64,000 bases of DNA from Variovorax sp. Root473 (lineage in GTDB: Bacteria > Pseudomonadota > Gammaproteobacteria > Burkholderiales > Burkholderiaceae_C), in contig NZ_LMEV01000001.1 of NCBI RefSeq assembly GCF_001426505.1, positions 311,378-375,377 of the forward strand, written 5' to 3'. A program made the translations under genes and the position numbers. The notes under the pieces were generated by a model. That model was given only the letters and a program-made list of their open reading frames with translations, did not search any database and was not told where the DNA came from. Shown one piece after another: positions 48,233 to 57,735 of this stretch (position 1 is its first letter; every line of letters begins with the position of its first letter).

Positions 48233-48415
48233 TCGGTCGGCGGCGAGGTCTTGGTGGCGGTCTGCGCAGCGCACGCACGACGTCAGCGATTGTAAGAAGA
48301 CCGGCGTACGTCGACCGAACGCACGCTTCAAACACGGACGGCCTATGACCCTTGGCACTCCCGAAACGCCATGCAAATCGGCTACCCTGCGCGCTGCCTC
48401 AAGGTGGAGAACTCC

Positions 48416-51400
48416 GTGAACCGTTTCATTCCGACATTGCTTCTGGCCGCCGGCACGCTCGCGGCAGGCCCGGGCTTTGCACTTCAGATCACCAGCCTGA
48501 CCCCGCAGGGCGAAGTGGCGCGCGTGCGCCAGGTCGTCGCCAAATTCGATCAGGCGGCGGTCAACTTCGGCGACCCCAAGGCGCCGCCCCCGCTCACCGT
48601 GAGCTGCTCCAACGCGCAGGCCGGCAAGGGCACCGGCCGCTGGACCGACGCCAAGGCCTGGGTCTACGACTTCGAGAACGACCTGCCGCCCGGCGTGCGC
48701 TGCACGGTCACCCGCATCCCCACCTTCAAGCCCGCGGGTGGCGGTGAGCTGACCGGACCCGAGAGCTATCAATTCAACAGCGGCGGCCCGTTCGTGCGCA
48801 ACTACATGCCGGGCACCTACGCCCGCATCGACGAGCAGCAGATGTTCGTGCTCGAACTCAACGGCGCGGCCGCGCTCGACAGCGTGCGCCAGAACGTCTG
48901 GTGCGCGGCCGACGGTGTCGGCGAGCGCATTCCGGCCAGGCTGCTCGAGGGCGAGGCGCGCACCGGATTGCTGAAGGCCTTCCACCGCGAGAAGGAGGCC
49001 GCGAAAGACCCGCTGCGCTTCATCACGATGCAGTGCAACCGCACGCTCACGCCGGGCGCCAAGGTGCAGGTCGTCTACGGCAAGGGCGTGGCCACGCCGT
49101 CGGGCGTGGCCAATGCCACGGAACGCCGTTTCGATTACCAGGTGCGCGAGCCCTTTGCGGTGTCGTTCAGCTGCGAGCGCGAGAACGCACAGGCCGCCTG
49201 CCTGCCGCTGCGCCCGATGCAGCTGCAGTTCAATGCCCCGGTCACGCGCAAGGTGGCCTCGCAGATCGTGCTCAAGGGCGACGGCAAGACGATCAAGGCC
49301 ACGCTGGAGAACGACGGCGGCTCGCAGAGCGACGACGACGTGGTCAACAGCGCGAGCTTCGGCCCGCCGCTGGCCGAGAGCTCGCAGTTCACCGTCGAGC
49401 TGCCTTCCGGCTTCCAGGACGCCTCGGGTCGCGCGCTGGGTTCGCCCGGCAGTTTCCCGCTGAAGGTCGCGACTGGCGCCATGCCGCCGCTGGCCAAGTT
49501 CGCGGCCTCGCCCTTCGGCGTGATCGAGCGGCTGGCCGAGCCCGACACCCCGGCCATGATGCCGGTCACGGTGCGCCGCGTGGAGCCGCAGCTCATGGTG
49601 CAGGCGCTCACGCCCGGCAAGGTGAGCGACCTCAACCCCAAGACCGACGCCGAGATCATCGCGTGGTACCGCAAGGTGCGCCGCTACGACAGCTACACGG
49701 TCAGCCGCGACACCGCGCGCCGCGACGTGAAGGGCGCCCTGCCCCCGGTCATCGACAGGAACGAACGCACGCACGTGCAGACCCGCATGGTGTCGCTTCT
49801 CGGCGGCCAGCCGGGCGTGAAGGCGCTGGACATGCCCAAGGCCGAAAGCGGCGATCCGCGGCCGTTCGAGGTCATCGGCATTCCGCTGACGCCGGGCTTC
49901 CACGTGCTGGAGATCGCGTCGCAGAAGCTCGGCGAGGCCCTGCTCGACGAGCGCTACAACGCCGGCCGCACGATGTACGTGCGCACCACCGCGCTGGCCA
50001 CCAACCTGGCCGTGCACTTCAAGCTGGGCCGCGAGAACTCGATGGCCTGGGTCACCACGCTCGACAAGGGCAAGGTGGTGGCGGGCGCCGAGGTGCGCGT
50101 GTCCAGCTGCGACGGCAAGGCCGTGGCCACCGGCACCACCGACGCCAGCGGCATCGTGATGCTCAACGGCGTGTCGCCCGATGCACCGAGCTGCAACGGC
50201 CCGAACGAGTACGAGACCAGCGCCTGGTTCGTGAGCGCGCGCGCCAAGGACGACAAGGGCGTGGAAGACCTCGCCTTCACCTGGAGCGACTGGCAGCGCG
50301 GCATCGAGCCCTGGCGCTTCAACGTGCCCACCAGCCTGGACGTGCGCCCCGACGGCATCGCCCACACCATCTTCGACCGCACGCTGCTGCGCGCCGGCGA
50401 GACGGTGTCGATGAAGAGCCTGCTGCGCACGCAGACCAGCAAGGGCTTCGGCCTGCCGGAGAACCGGCCCGACACGCTCGTCGTGACCCACATGGGCAGC
50501 GGCCAGCGCTTCACCCAGCCGCTGGCCTGGCGCAAGACCGCCACCGGCGGCCTGAGCGCCGAGAACAGCTTTGCCATTCCGCCGGCCGCCAAGCTCGGCG
50601 TGTACCAGGTCGAACTGCGCAGCGGCGACAAGGACGGTGAGAGCAGCGACGAGGGCTACAACCGCAGCTTCTCCACCGGCATCTTCCGCGTCGAGGAGTT
50701 CCGCCTGCCCGTGCTCGAAGGCCGCATCGCGCCCACCGAGAAGAAGCCGCTGGTGGCCGCCACGAGCGTGCCCACCGACGTGCAGATCAACTACGTGGCC
50801 GGCGGCGGCGCCGCCAACCTGCCGGTGCGCGTGTCGGCCATGGTGCGCGGCAAGGGCCTGAGTTTTTCCGACTACGACGCCTTCAGCTTCAACCCGCCGC
50901 GCGCTTCCGACGGCAGCGAAGCCGCCACGGCCGCCGACACGGGCGCCGGCGAGGAAGACCTCAACAGCGTGAACGACACCCGCGTGATCGCCGACAAGCT
51001 GCCGCTCACGCTGAACAAGGACGGCGCCGGCAAGGTCACGATCGACAAGGTGCCCAAGGTGAAGGCCGCGCGCGAGCTGCTGCTCGAAGCCACCTACGCC
51101 GACCCGAACGGCGAGGTGCAGACCATTCGCAGCACACAGACGCTGTGGCCCGCGTCGGTCATTGCCGGCATCAAGACCGAGGGCTGGGTCTCGACCAGCC
51201 AGAAGCTCAAGTTCCAGGCGCTCGCGCTCGACCTGACGGGCAAGCCCCAGGCCGGCGTGACGCTCAACGTGCGCGCCGTGGCGCGCATCACCACCACCAG
51301 CCGCAAGCGCATGGTGGGCGGCTTCTACACCTACGACAACAAGACCGAGACAAAAGACATCGGCACCGTCTGCACCGGCAAGAGCGACTCGCGCGGCCTG

Positions 51401-54400
51401 CTGCTGTGCGAGTCGGAGTTGAAGGAGGCGGGTGAGGTCGAACTCATTGCCAGCGCCACCGACAGCGACGGCCGCAGCGCCAGCGCCGTGAGCTCGGTCT
51501 ACGTGACCAGGCAGGGCGAACTGTGGTTCGGCGGCGAGGACAACGACCGCATCGACGTGCTGCCCGAGAAGAAGAGCTACCAGCCCGGCGAGGTCGCCAA
51601 GTTCCAGGTGCGCAGCCCGTTCCGCTTTGCCACCGCGCTGGTGGCCGTGGAGCGCGAAGGCATCATCGAGACGCACGTGGTGCAGCTCGACGGCAAGGAC
51701 CCGACGGTCTCGCTGCAGGTCAAGCCCGAGTGGGGCCCGAACGCCTACGTGAGCGTGCTCGCGCTGCGCGGGCGCCTGCGCGAAGTGCCGTGGTACAGCT
51801 TCTTCACCTGGGGCTTCAAGGCGCCGCGCGAGTGGTGGACCGCCTTCTGGTACGAAGGCAAGGAATACGTCGCGCCCACCGCCATGGTCGACCTGAGCAA
51901 GCCGGCCTACCGCCTGGGCATGGCCGAGATCCGCGTCGGCACGCGCGCGCACCAGATCGACGTGACCGTCACCAGCGACAAACCCAGCTACCCGATCCGC
52001 AGCAAGGCGCAGGTGACCATCAGCGCCAAGCTGCCCGACGGCAAGCCGGCCGCCGGCGCCGAAGTGGCACTGGCCGCGGTCGACCAGGCCCTGCTGGAGC
52101 TCATGCCCAACGACAGCTGGAACCTGCTCAACGCGATGCTGCAGCGACGCAGCTGGGGCGTGAGCACCTCCACCGCGCAGATGGAAATCGTCGGCCGGCG
52201 CCACTACGGTCGCAAGGCCGTGCCCGCCGGCGGTGGCGGCGGCAAGGGCCAGACGCGCGAACTGCTCGACACCCTGCTCGTGTGGAACCCGAAGATCGTG
52301 CTCGACGCCAACGGCCAGGCCGTGGTGACGGTGCCGCTGAACGACGCGCTCACCACCTTCAAGATCGTGGCCGTGGCCGATGCGGGCACCAGCCTGTTCG
52401 GCACCGGCCAGGCCAGCATCCAGGCCACGCAAGATTTGCAGATCATCAGCGGCCTGCCGCCGCTGGTGCGCGAGGACGACCAGTTCCGCGCGCAGATCAC
52501 CTTGCGCAACACCACGCAAAAGCCGATGAAGGTGGAAGCCACGCCGCGCGCCACGCTGCTCACGCTCGAAACGCAGACCGTCGACATCCCGGCCGGCGAA
52601 TCGCGCGAAGTGGCCTGGAACGTGACCGCGCCCGCGCAGCTCGCGCAGACGCGTGCCGAAGCCATCCTGTGGGAGATCGAGGCGAAAGACACGGTCGGTG
52701 GCGCGCGCGACGCACTCAAGGTGCGCCAGCGCATCGTGCCCGCCGTGCCGCTCACCGTGCAGCAAGCCACGCTGGTGCAGGTCGACGGGCCGTTCACGCT
52801 CGACGTGGCACCGCCCGCCGACGCCCTGCCCGGCCGCGGCGGCCTGAAGATGTCGGTGCAGCCCAAGCTGGCCGAAGGCCTGCCGGGCGTGCGCGACTGG
52901 TTCGCCAACTACCCCTTCAGCTGCCTCGAGCAGAAGACCAGCAAAGCGGTCGGCCTGCGCGACGCGAAGATGTGGCAAGGCGTGCTGGCCACGTTGCCGA
53001 CCTACCTGGACGGCGACGGCCTGGCCAGCTATTTCCCGCCGCGCGACGGCGAAGCCAACCGCGGCAGCGACATCCTCACGTCGTACCTGCTCGCGGCCAC
53101 GCACGAGGCGGCCCAGCTCAACCCGGCCTTCGCGCTCGCCGACGACGCGCGCGCACCGATGGAATCGGGCCTGATCGCGTTCGTCGAAGGCCGTGTCACG
53201 CGCGAGTTCTGGAGCCCGCGCAAGGACCTGGACGTGCGCAAGCTCGCCGCGCTCGAAGCCTTGTCGCGCTACGGCAAGGCCAGGGGCAGCATGCTCGGCA
53301 GCATCACCATCGCGCCGAACCAGTGGCCCACCAGCGCGGTGATCGACTGGCTCAATATCCTGAAGCGCGTGAACGACGTGCCGCAGCGCCAGCAGCGCCT
53401 GGACGAAGCCAACAACGTGCTGAAGGCGCGCCTGTCCTACCAGGGCACCAAGCTCATCTTCAGCACCGAGCAGGACGACTACTGGTGGTGGCTCATGACG
53501 AACGGCGACGTCAACACCGCGCGCCTGCTGCTCAGCGTGATGGACGACCCGAGCTGGAAGGACGACATCGGCAAGCTCGCCAACGGCTTCATCGGCCGCC
53601 AGCAGAACGGCGCCTGGCACACCACCACCGCCAACCTGTGGGGCGGACTGGCGCTGGAGAAGTTCAGCAAGGTGTTCGAAAGCACCCCGGTGGCCGGCGT
53701 CACGGCCGCCACGCTCGGCGCGGTGAAGGCGCAGGTCGACTGGAGCAAGGTCGAGCGCGTGAAGGCCAGCGACCCGTCCGGAGCCCCGAACCAGACCACC
53801 ATGTTCGGCGCGCCCGCCTCGCCGGGCAACCTGCGCAACAACACGATGTTCCTGCCGTGGGCGGCATCGCCTTCCGGTGCACCGGTGCGCGACACGCTGC
53901 TGGTGACGCAGCAGGGCACCGGCAAGCCGTGGCTCACGCTGCAGTCGCTGGCTGCCGTGCAGCTGAAGGCGCCATTCGCGGCGGGCTACGCGCTCAAGAA
54001 GACCATCACGCCGGTCGAGCAGGCCGTGGCCGGCAAGTACACGCGCGGCGACGTGCTGCGCGTGAGCATCGAGGTCAACGCCAGCACCGACATGACCTGG
54101 GTCGTCATCAGCGACCCGGTCCCGGGCGGCGCCACCATCCTGGGCAGCGGCCTGGGCCGCGACTCGGAGATCGCCTCGCAGGGCGAGAAGCGGAGCGGCT
54201 CCTTGCCGGCGTTCGAAGAACGCAGCTTCGAGGCCTTCCGCAGCTACTACGCGTACATGGCCAAGGGCGTGATGAAGCTGGAGTACACGGTGCGCCTGAA
54301 CAACGTCGGCGACTTCGCGCTGCCGCCCAGCCGCGTGGAAGCGCTGTACGCACCCGAGATGTTCGGAGAGACGCCGAATGCGCGGGTGAAGGTGGAGGCG

Positions 54401-54409
54401 GCGAAGTAA
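48416..54409 (+). CDS. Bacterial alpha-2-macroglobulin with thioester
   Basis: Periplasmic protease-trapping protein, 1997 residues, YfhM-like. The start is GTG at 48416, with GGAG six bases upstream; it gives a clean signal peptide (FIPTLLLAAGTLAAGPGFA). An ATG at 48371 is in frame but has no ribosome site and spoils the signal. Unlike E. coli YfhM there is no lipobox Cys, so it should be soluble in the periplasm. MG-type beta domains fill most of the length, and the thioester CLEQ is intact (Cys1503, Gln1506 in PFSCLEQKTSKAVG). Bacterial A2M usually pairs with pbpC, which here lies 5.9 kb downstream. Confidence 0.95.
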   Translation: MNRFIPTLLLAAGTLAAGPGFALQITSLTPQGEVARVRQVVAKFDQAAVNFGDPKAPPPLTVSCSNAQAGKGTGRWTDAKAWVYDFENDLPPGVRCTVTRIPTFKPAGGGELTGPESYQFNSGGPFVRNYMPGTYARIDEQQMFVLELNGAAALDSVRQNVWCAADGVGERIPARLLEGEARTGLLKAFHREKEAAKDPLRFITMQCNRTLTPGAKVQVVYGKGVATPSGVANATERRFDYQVREPFAVSFSCERENAQAACLPLRPMQLQFNAPVTRKVASQIVLKGDGKTIKATLENDGGSQSDDDVVNSASFGPPLAESSQFTVELPSGFQDASGRALGSPGSFPLKVATGAMPPLAKFAASPFGVIERLAEPDTPAMMPVTVRRVEPQLMVQALTPGKVSDLNPKTDAEIIAWYRKVRRYDSYTVSRDTARRDVKGALPPVIDRNERTHVQTRMVSLLGGQPGVKALDMPKAESGDPRPFEVIGIPLTPGFHVLEIASQKLGEALLDERYNAGRTMYVRTTALATNLAVHFKLGRENSMAWVTTLDKGKVVAGAEVRVSSCDGKAVATGTTDASGIVMLNGVSPDAPSCNGPNEYETSAWFVSARAKDDKGVEDLAFTWSDWQRGIEPWRFNVPTSLDVRPDGIAHTIFDRTLLRAGETVSMKSLLRTQTSKGFGLPENRPDTLVVTHMGSGQRFTQPLAWRKTATGGLSAENSFAIPPAAKLGVYQVELRSGDKDGESSDEGYNRSFSTGIFRVEEFRLPVLEGRIAPTEKKPLVAATSVPTDVQINYVAGGGAANLPVRVSAMVRGKGLSFSDYDAFSFNPPRASDGSEAATAADTGAGEEDLNSVNDTRVIADKLPLTLNKDGAGKVTIDKVPKVKAARELLLEATYADPNGEVQTIRSTQTLWPASVIAGIKTEGWVSTSQKLKFQALALDLTGKPQAGVTLNVRAVARITTTSRKRMVGGFYTYDNKTETKDIGTVCTGKSDSRGLLLCESELKEAGEVELIASATDSDGRSASAVSSVYVTRQGELWFGGEDNDRIDVLPEKKSYQPGEVAKFQVRSPFRFATALVAVEREGIIETHVVQLDGKDPTVSLQVKPEWGPNAYVSVLALRGRLREVPWYSFFTWGFKAPREWWTAFWYEGKEYVAPTAMVDLSKPAYRLGMAEIRVGTRAHQIDVTVTSDKPSYPIRSKAQVTISAKLPDGKPAAGAEVALAAVDQALLELMPNDSWNLLNAMLQRRSWGVSTSTAQMEIVGRRHYGRKAVPAGGGGGKGQTRELLDTLLVWNPKIVLDANGQAVVTVPLNDALTTFKIVAVADAGTSLFGTGQASIQATQDLQIISGLPPLVREDDQFRAQITLRNTTQKPMKVEATPRATLLTLETQTVDIPAGESREVAWNVTAPAQLAQTRAEAILWEIEAKDTVGGARDALKVRQRIVPAVPLTVQQATLVQVDGPFTLDVAPPADALPGRGGLKMSVQPKLAEGLPGVRDWFANYPFSCLEQKTSKAVGLRDAKMWQGVLATLPTYLDGDGLASYFPPRDGEANRGSDILTSYLLAATHEAAQLNPAFALADDARAPMESGLIAFVEGRVTREFWSPRKDLDVRKLAALEALSRYGKARGSMLGSITIAPNQWPTSAVIDWLNILKRVNDVPQRQQRLDEANNVLKARLSYQGTKLIFSTEQDDYWWWLMTNGDVNTARLLLSVMDDPSWKDDIGKLANGFIGRQQNGAWHTTTANLWGGLALEKFSKVFESTPVAGVTAATLGAVKAQVDWSKVERVKASDPSGAPNQTTMFGAPASPGNLRNNTMFLPWAASPSGAPVRDTLLVTQQGTGKPWLTLQSLAAVQLKAPFAAGYALKKTITPVEQAVAGKYTRGDVLRVSIEVNASTDMTWVVISDPVPGGATILGSGLGRDSEIASQGEKRSGSLPAFEERSFEAFRSYYAYMAKGVMKLEYTVRLNNVGDFALPPSRVEALYAPEMFGETPNARVKVEAAK

Positions 54410-54421
54410 CCATCAGCCCGC

Positions 54422-54461
54422 ACAGCGAACGCGCGTGCCGCAACTGCGCCACGTTCGCTGT
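54422..54461 (+). repeat. Inverted repeat after the alpha-2-macroglobulin gene
   Basis: ACAGCGAACG and CGTTCGCTGT form perfect 10-bp arms around 20 bases, starting about 12 bases after the stop. There is no U-run, so it is not a classical terminator; it may protect the 3' end or be a protein site. Confidence 0.45.
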
Positions 54462-54488
54462 CCGGCGCATTGCAACAAGGAGGACCCT

Positions 54489-55133
54489 ATGGGCCTGTCC
54501 ATTTCCGTCGGCATCCTCGCCGACCTGATCGAGAACGATCCAGAGAGCGCGGAACACTTCGAGGCGGATTTCGCCGCCGCAAACCGTAAGCTCACCGAAG
54601 CCGGCCTGCCGCCGCACGTGGAGCCTCGTACCTTGCCACCGCTCGAATCCCGTGCGCCGCTCGACGGCCTGCCCTATTCGTTCATCCACTACCTGCGCCG
54701 CGCCTACGCGCACCGCGTGACGTCGCCCGGATGGATCGCCACCCCGCTGCCGGAAGACACCGACCCCACCGAAGACGAGACGCTCGAAGACGTGGCCGGC
54801 ATGTTCGAAAGCCACCTGCTGTGCCACTCCGACGCGGAGGGTTTCTACCTGCCGATCGACTTCGAGGACGTGATCTTTGCCCACGAAGACGAGACCGACC
54901 TGCCCGGCGGCATGCTCGGCTCCTCATACCGCCTGCGCGAAGAACTGGTGCTGGTCGCGCCCGCACTCGGCATCACGCTCACGGACGGCGAGCTGTCGAA
55001 CGAAGAAGCCGCGCGGCTCGCCGACAACATGGGCGAGGACGAAGGCCTCTACCGCGAGATCGAGTCGTGGCTGCTTCTGTATGAATCGGCGCGGCTGAGC
55101 ATTGCGCACGGGACGGCGATCGTTTTCAGCTGA
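54489..55133 (+). CDS. Conserved acidic protein of unknown function
   Basis: 214 residues, strongly acidic (many Glu and Asp), no signal peptide or membrane helix. Segments such as MGLSISVGILADLIENDPES, GLPYSFIHYLRRAYAHR and SWLLLYESARLSIAHGTAIV look like a compact cytoplasmic domain. Size and acidity recall immunity-type proteins, but no toxin gene is adjacent, so this is not claimed. AAGGAGG is perfectly spaced before the ATG at 54489, which decides the start. Confidence 0.75.
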   Translation: MGLSISVGILADLIENDPESAEHFEADFAAANRKLTEAGLPPHVEPRTLPPLESRAPLDGLPYSFIHYLRRAYAHRVTSPGWIATPLPEDTDPTEDETLEDVAGMFESHLLCHSDAEGFYLPIDFEDVIFAHEDETDLPGGMLGSSYRLREELVLVAPALGITLTDGELSNEEAARLADNMGEDEGLYREIESWLLLYESARLSIAHGTAIVFS

Positions 55134-55153
55134 GCGGTTGCGCACGAGCCCGC

Positions 55154-55378
55154 ATGGTCCTTCTTCTGCCACTGTTGCTCATGGTCGTCCTCGTGGCGGT
55201 CGTCCTCTTCGGCGGCTATCTCCTGCGCGCCGTTCTGCCTGCGGAACATGCGCTGCAGGCACGGCTCACTGACGAGGCCATCTCGCGCTACGTTGACGTC
55301 GTCGCGAAGAACGCCAAGGGCATCCTGGCGTGCCTCCTGATTCTGTATTTCACAGTGGTTACGTTTCTCTATTCGTAG
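55154..55378 (+). CDS. Small membrane protein, unknown
   Basis: 74 residues with two membrane helices (about 2-27 and 52-72) joined by a short charged loop (PAEHALQARLTDEAISRYVDVVAKNAKG). There is no recognisable motif. It follows the acidic protein gene by 20 bases and is probably cotranscribed. No good ribosome site is visible, so the call is moderate. Confidence 0.55.
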   Translation: MVLLLPLLLMVVLVAVVLFGGYLLRAVLPAEHALQARLTDEAISRYVDVVAKNAKGILACLLILYFTVVTFLYS

Positions 55379-55470
55379 CTTGTGCGCGAGCCTGCGCCCA
55401 CTGGCCCGCGCTCCGCCCCGGGTCTAAACTCCCGCCTCCGTCTTCTCCCCTCCCTTTCAAAGGAGCATGC

Positions 55471-55836
55471 ATGAACACCCAGGAAATCGCCGCGAAGCTC
55501 GTGACGCTGTGCAAGGCAGGGACCTTCGACGAAGCGCTGGCGCTGTACGCGCCCGAGGCCGTCAGCGTCGAGGCGAGTGCGCCGCCCGGCATGTCGCGCG
55601 AATCGATGGGCCTGTCGGCGATCCGCGCCAAGGGCGAATGGTGGGTCGCCAACCACGAGGTGCACGCGTTCCAGGTGGCCGGCCCCTGGCCGCACGACGA
55701 CCGCTTCATCGTCGGCTTCCGCTTCGACGTGACCATGAAGCCCACCGGCCAGCGCTTCACGATGGAAGAGATGACGCTGTACACCGTCAAGGACGGCAAG
55801 ATCGTTCGGGAAGAGTTCTTCTACGAAGGCAGTTGA
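55471..55836 (+). CDS. NTF2-like (SnoaL-type) protein
   Basis: 121 residues with the NTF2/SnoaL cone-like fold pattern: N-terminal helices (EIAAKLVTLCKAGTFDEALALY), a beta strand pair after ESMGLSAIRAKGEWW and the closing MTLYTVKDGKIVREEFFYEG. Such proteins act as small isomerases, hydrolases or stress proteins; no catalytic residue is obvious. AAAGGAG precedes the ATG at 55471; the frame is open to 55330 without one. Confidence 0.85.
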   Translation: MNTQEIAAKLVTLCKAGTFDEALALYAPEAVSVEASAPPGMSRESMGLSAIRAKGEWWVANHEVHAFQVAGPWPHDDRFIVGFRFDVTMKPTGQRFTMEEMTLYTVKDGKIVREEFFYEGS

Positions 55837-55946
55837 GCCTGGCCCGGGGCCTCCGGGAGGCCTTTCAACGGGCGCTGCGAAAAAGATGCTGTTTCGCTAG
55901 ACTGGCCCGCGCGGCCCCCGCGCCGCGCCTGACCGGAGCATTGGCC

Positions 55947-56237
55947 ATGTGCCGCAGCATCAAAACCCTCTACAACTTCGAGCCCCCTGCCACCGAGCAG
56001 GAAATCCGCGCTGCCGCCCTGCAGTTCGTGCGCAAGCTCAGCGGTTTCAGCGTGCCCTCGCGCGCCAACGAGCAGGCCTTCGAACGCGCCGTCGACGAGG
56101 TGGCCACCACCGCCGCGCGGCTGATCGACTCGCTGGTCACCACGGCCGAGCCGCGCGACCGTGCCGTCGAGGCGGAGCGCGCCAAGGCGCGGTCCGCGCT
56201 GCGTTTCGGCACGCCGACATCGACGTCGAACGCATGA
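55947..56237 (+). CDS. DUF2277 family protein
   Basis: 96 residues. MCRSIKTLYNFEPPATEQEI and the helix AAALQFVRKLSGFSVPSRAN are the DUF2277 signature; PRDRAVEAERAKARSALRFG closes the domain. After RFG the last residues (TPTSTSNA) are outside the usual end, suggesting a changed 3' end. The function is unknown. The following 120 bp contain coding-like fragments in another frame. Confidence 0.88.
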   Translation: MCRSIKTLYNFEPPATEQEIRAAALQFVRKLSGFSVPSRANEQAFERAVDEVATTAARLIDSLVTTAEPRDRAVEAERAKARSALRFGTPTSTSNA

Positions 56238-56360
56238 AGAAGACTTCGTTGCCGCGCTGAACGGCGCGCCCAACGCCACGCTCTATGCCATGTTCGCGAG
56301 CTCGACGGCCGACTGCTCGCTTCGCCGCGCTGCCCGAGCACACCTGCAGCGCACAAGAAC

Positions 56361-56399
56361 AAAGACCGCGAGGCACACAGCCTCGCGGTCTTTCTTTTT
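56361..56399. terminator. Strong intrinsic terminator, probably bidirectional
   Basis: AAAGACCGCGAGGC and GCCTCGCGGTCTTT are perfect 14-bp arms around ACACA, followed by TTTCTTTTT on the plus strand. On the minus strand the hairpin is followed by TTTGTTCTTGT, so it can end the convergent small lipoprotein transcript as well. Confidence 0.92.
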
Positions 56400-56417
56400 G
56401 GGGTTTGAGTTCCGGTA

Positions 56418-56624
56418 TCAGTTGCGATACGGATTGTTCGGACGGCGGTCGTAGCGATTGGGCACGCCATCGTTGTCGCGATCGCGGTCGTAGCGGTTGG
56501 GCACGCCGTCACGGTCGCGGTCGTAGCCATGGCCGCGCGGAGGCGGCCCGCGGTCGTAGGGGGCGACCACGCAACCAGCCAGGATGGCCGAGGCGGCCAG
56601 CAGAAGCGCGAGTGTTTTTGTCAT
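56418..56624 (-). CDS. Small Asp/Arg-rich lipoprotein
   Basis: 68 residues. The lipoprotein signal is LALLLAASAILAGC (Cys18). The mature part is a tandem repeat, YDRDRDGVPNRYDRDRDNDGVPNRYD, similar to the calcium-binding thrombospondin type-3 or dockerin-like DxDxDG motifs. AAGGAGA precedes the ATG. Such short outer-membrane proteins may bind cations, but this is inference. It is divergent from the AraC gene and convergent with the DUF2277 gene. Confidence 0.8.
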   Translation of the reverse strand: MTKTLALLLAASAILAGCVVAPYDRGPPPRGHGYDRDRDGVPNRYDRDRDNDGVPNRYDRRPNNPYRN

Positions 56625-56645
56625 GCGGAGTTCTCCTTGGGTGAG

Positions 56646-56682
56646 CGGTACGGTCGGGCGCGCCTGCTGCGAGCCCGTACCG
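56646..56682. repeat. Inverted repeat between the small lipoprotein and AraC genes
   Basis: CGGTACGG (56646-56653) and CCGTACCG (56675-56682) are perfect 8-bp arms around 21 bp, 22 bp upstream of the lipoprotein start. It may be an operator for the AraC regulator or another factor. No promoter hexamers are clear in the 182-bp spacer. Confidence 0.35.
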
Positions 56683-56806
56683 TATTGAAGACCACCTGGG
56701 TGCGCATCGGGTTTCCAGATGCGCTGGCTTGTGTGAAGTTCGTTACCGGATGTGGAACCTTCGTGTGCGCTTGAGCACGCCTATAGGACATGGCACGATC
56801 CGGCCG

Positions 56807-57265
56807 ATGACCCGCAGCCCCTCTGTCGCGCAGCCCCAGCCCTCCTTGTCCGACCTTGCACGGCTGCGCCGCGTGCGCGACCGCATCGACCGCGAATACG
56901 CACAGCCGCTCGACGTGGAAGCGCTCGCGCGCGACGCGAACATGTCGGGCGGGCACCTCAGCCGCCAGTTCCGGCTCGCGTATGGCGAGTCACCCTACGC
57001 CTACCTGATGACGCGGCGCATCGAGCGCGCGATGGCGCTGCTGCGCCGCGGCGACCTCAGCGTGACCGAGGTCTGCTTCGAGGTCGGTTGCGCCTCGCTG
57101 GGCACCTTCACCACGCGCTTCACCGAGTTGGTCGGCGTGTCGCCCGGCGTCTACCGGCGCGAGGCGGCGCAGGCCACGCAGGGCATGCCGGCGTGCATCG
57201 CCAAACAGGTGACGCGCCCGATCAGGAATCGAGAAGCGCGAAACCCCGCCTCGCACCTAGCATGA
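56807..57265 (+). CDS. AraC-family regulator (single-domain)
   Basis: 152 residues consisting almost only of the AraC/XylS DNA-binding domain: first helix-turn-helix DVEALARDANMSGGHLSRQF (about 47-66) and second SVTEVCFEVGCASLGTFTTRF with TELVGVSPGVYRR (about 95-128). The ATG at 56807 begins the conserved part; upstream codons are shadow. With no ligand domain it probably acts with other proteins or constitutively. It precedes the glyoxalase-fold gene by 31 bp. Confidence 0.9.
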   Translation: MTRSPSVAQPQPSLSDLARLRRVRDRIDREYAQPLDVEALARDANMSGGHLSRQFRLAYGESPYAYLMTRRIERAMALLRRGDLSVTEVCFEVGCASLGTFTTRFTELVGVSPGVYRREAAQATQGMPACIAKQVTRPIRNREARNPASHLA

Positions 57266-57296
57266 CGGCCCGACACAACCACGGACCCTCGCCATC

Positions 57297-57707
57297 ATGA
57301 ATCTCAGCATCCATTCGAGCTTTCTCCCGCACACCGACGCGCAGGCCTCGCTGGCCTTCTACCGCGACACCCTGGGCTTCGAGGTGCGCAACGACGTCGC
57401 CTATGGCGGCATGCACTGGATCACGGTCGGCCCGGCCGGCCAGCCCGGCACCTCCATCGTGCTGTACCCGCCGGCCGCCACGCCCGGGCTCACCGACGAC
57501 GAACGCCGCACCATCGCCGAGATGATGGCCAAGGGCACTTTTGCCTCGCTGCTGCTGGCCACGCCCGACCTCGAAGGCACCTTCGAGCGGCTGCAGGCCC
57601 GCAGCACCGAGATCGTGCAGGAGCCCACCGATCAGCCCTACGGCGTGCGCGACTGCGCGGTGCGCGACCCGGCGGGCAACCTGATCCGCATCCAGCAGAC
57701 GCGCTGA
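57297..57707 (+). CDS. VOC (glyoxalase/bleomycin-resistance fold) protein
   Basis: 136 residues with two beta-alpha-beta-beta-beta modules typical of VOC proteins: SLAFYRDTLGFEVRNDV (about 18-34) and VRDCAVRDPAGNLIRI (about 117-132). It could bind a drug, a metal ion or both. It sits between the AraC regulator and the UvrA-like gene, a combination that suggests a common role in toxin or drug tolerance. Confidence 0.9.
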   Translation: MNLSIHSSFLPHTDAQASLAFYRDTLGFEVRNDVAYGGMHWITVGPAGQPGTSIVLYPPAATPGLTDDERRTIAEMMAKGTFASLLLATPDLEGTFERLQARSTEIVQEPTDQPYGVRDCAVRDPAGNLIRIQQTR

Positions 57708-57735
57708 GCCGGCGCCCCGCCCCCTGACTGACCTG

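Noticed and set aside
47090..53620. A minus-strand open frame of 2176 codons antisense to the alpha-2-macroglobulin gene
   Set aside because: Only its last 380 codons (the OpgC-like protein) look like protein. The rest is Arg/Ala/Gly/His-rich low-complexity sequence, the usual mirror of a GC-rich gene, and the plus-strand product has clear motifs.
54489..55378. A toxin-immunity or defence pair made of the acidic protein and the small membrane protein
   Set aside because: Acidity and small size alone are not evidence. No nuclease, toxin or secretion marker is next to them.
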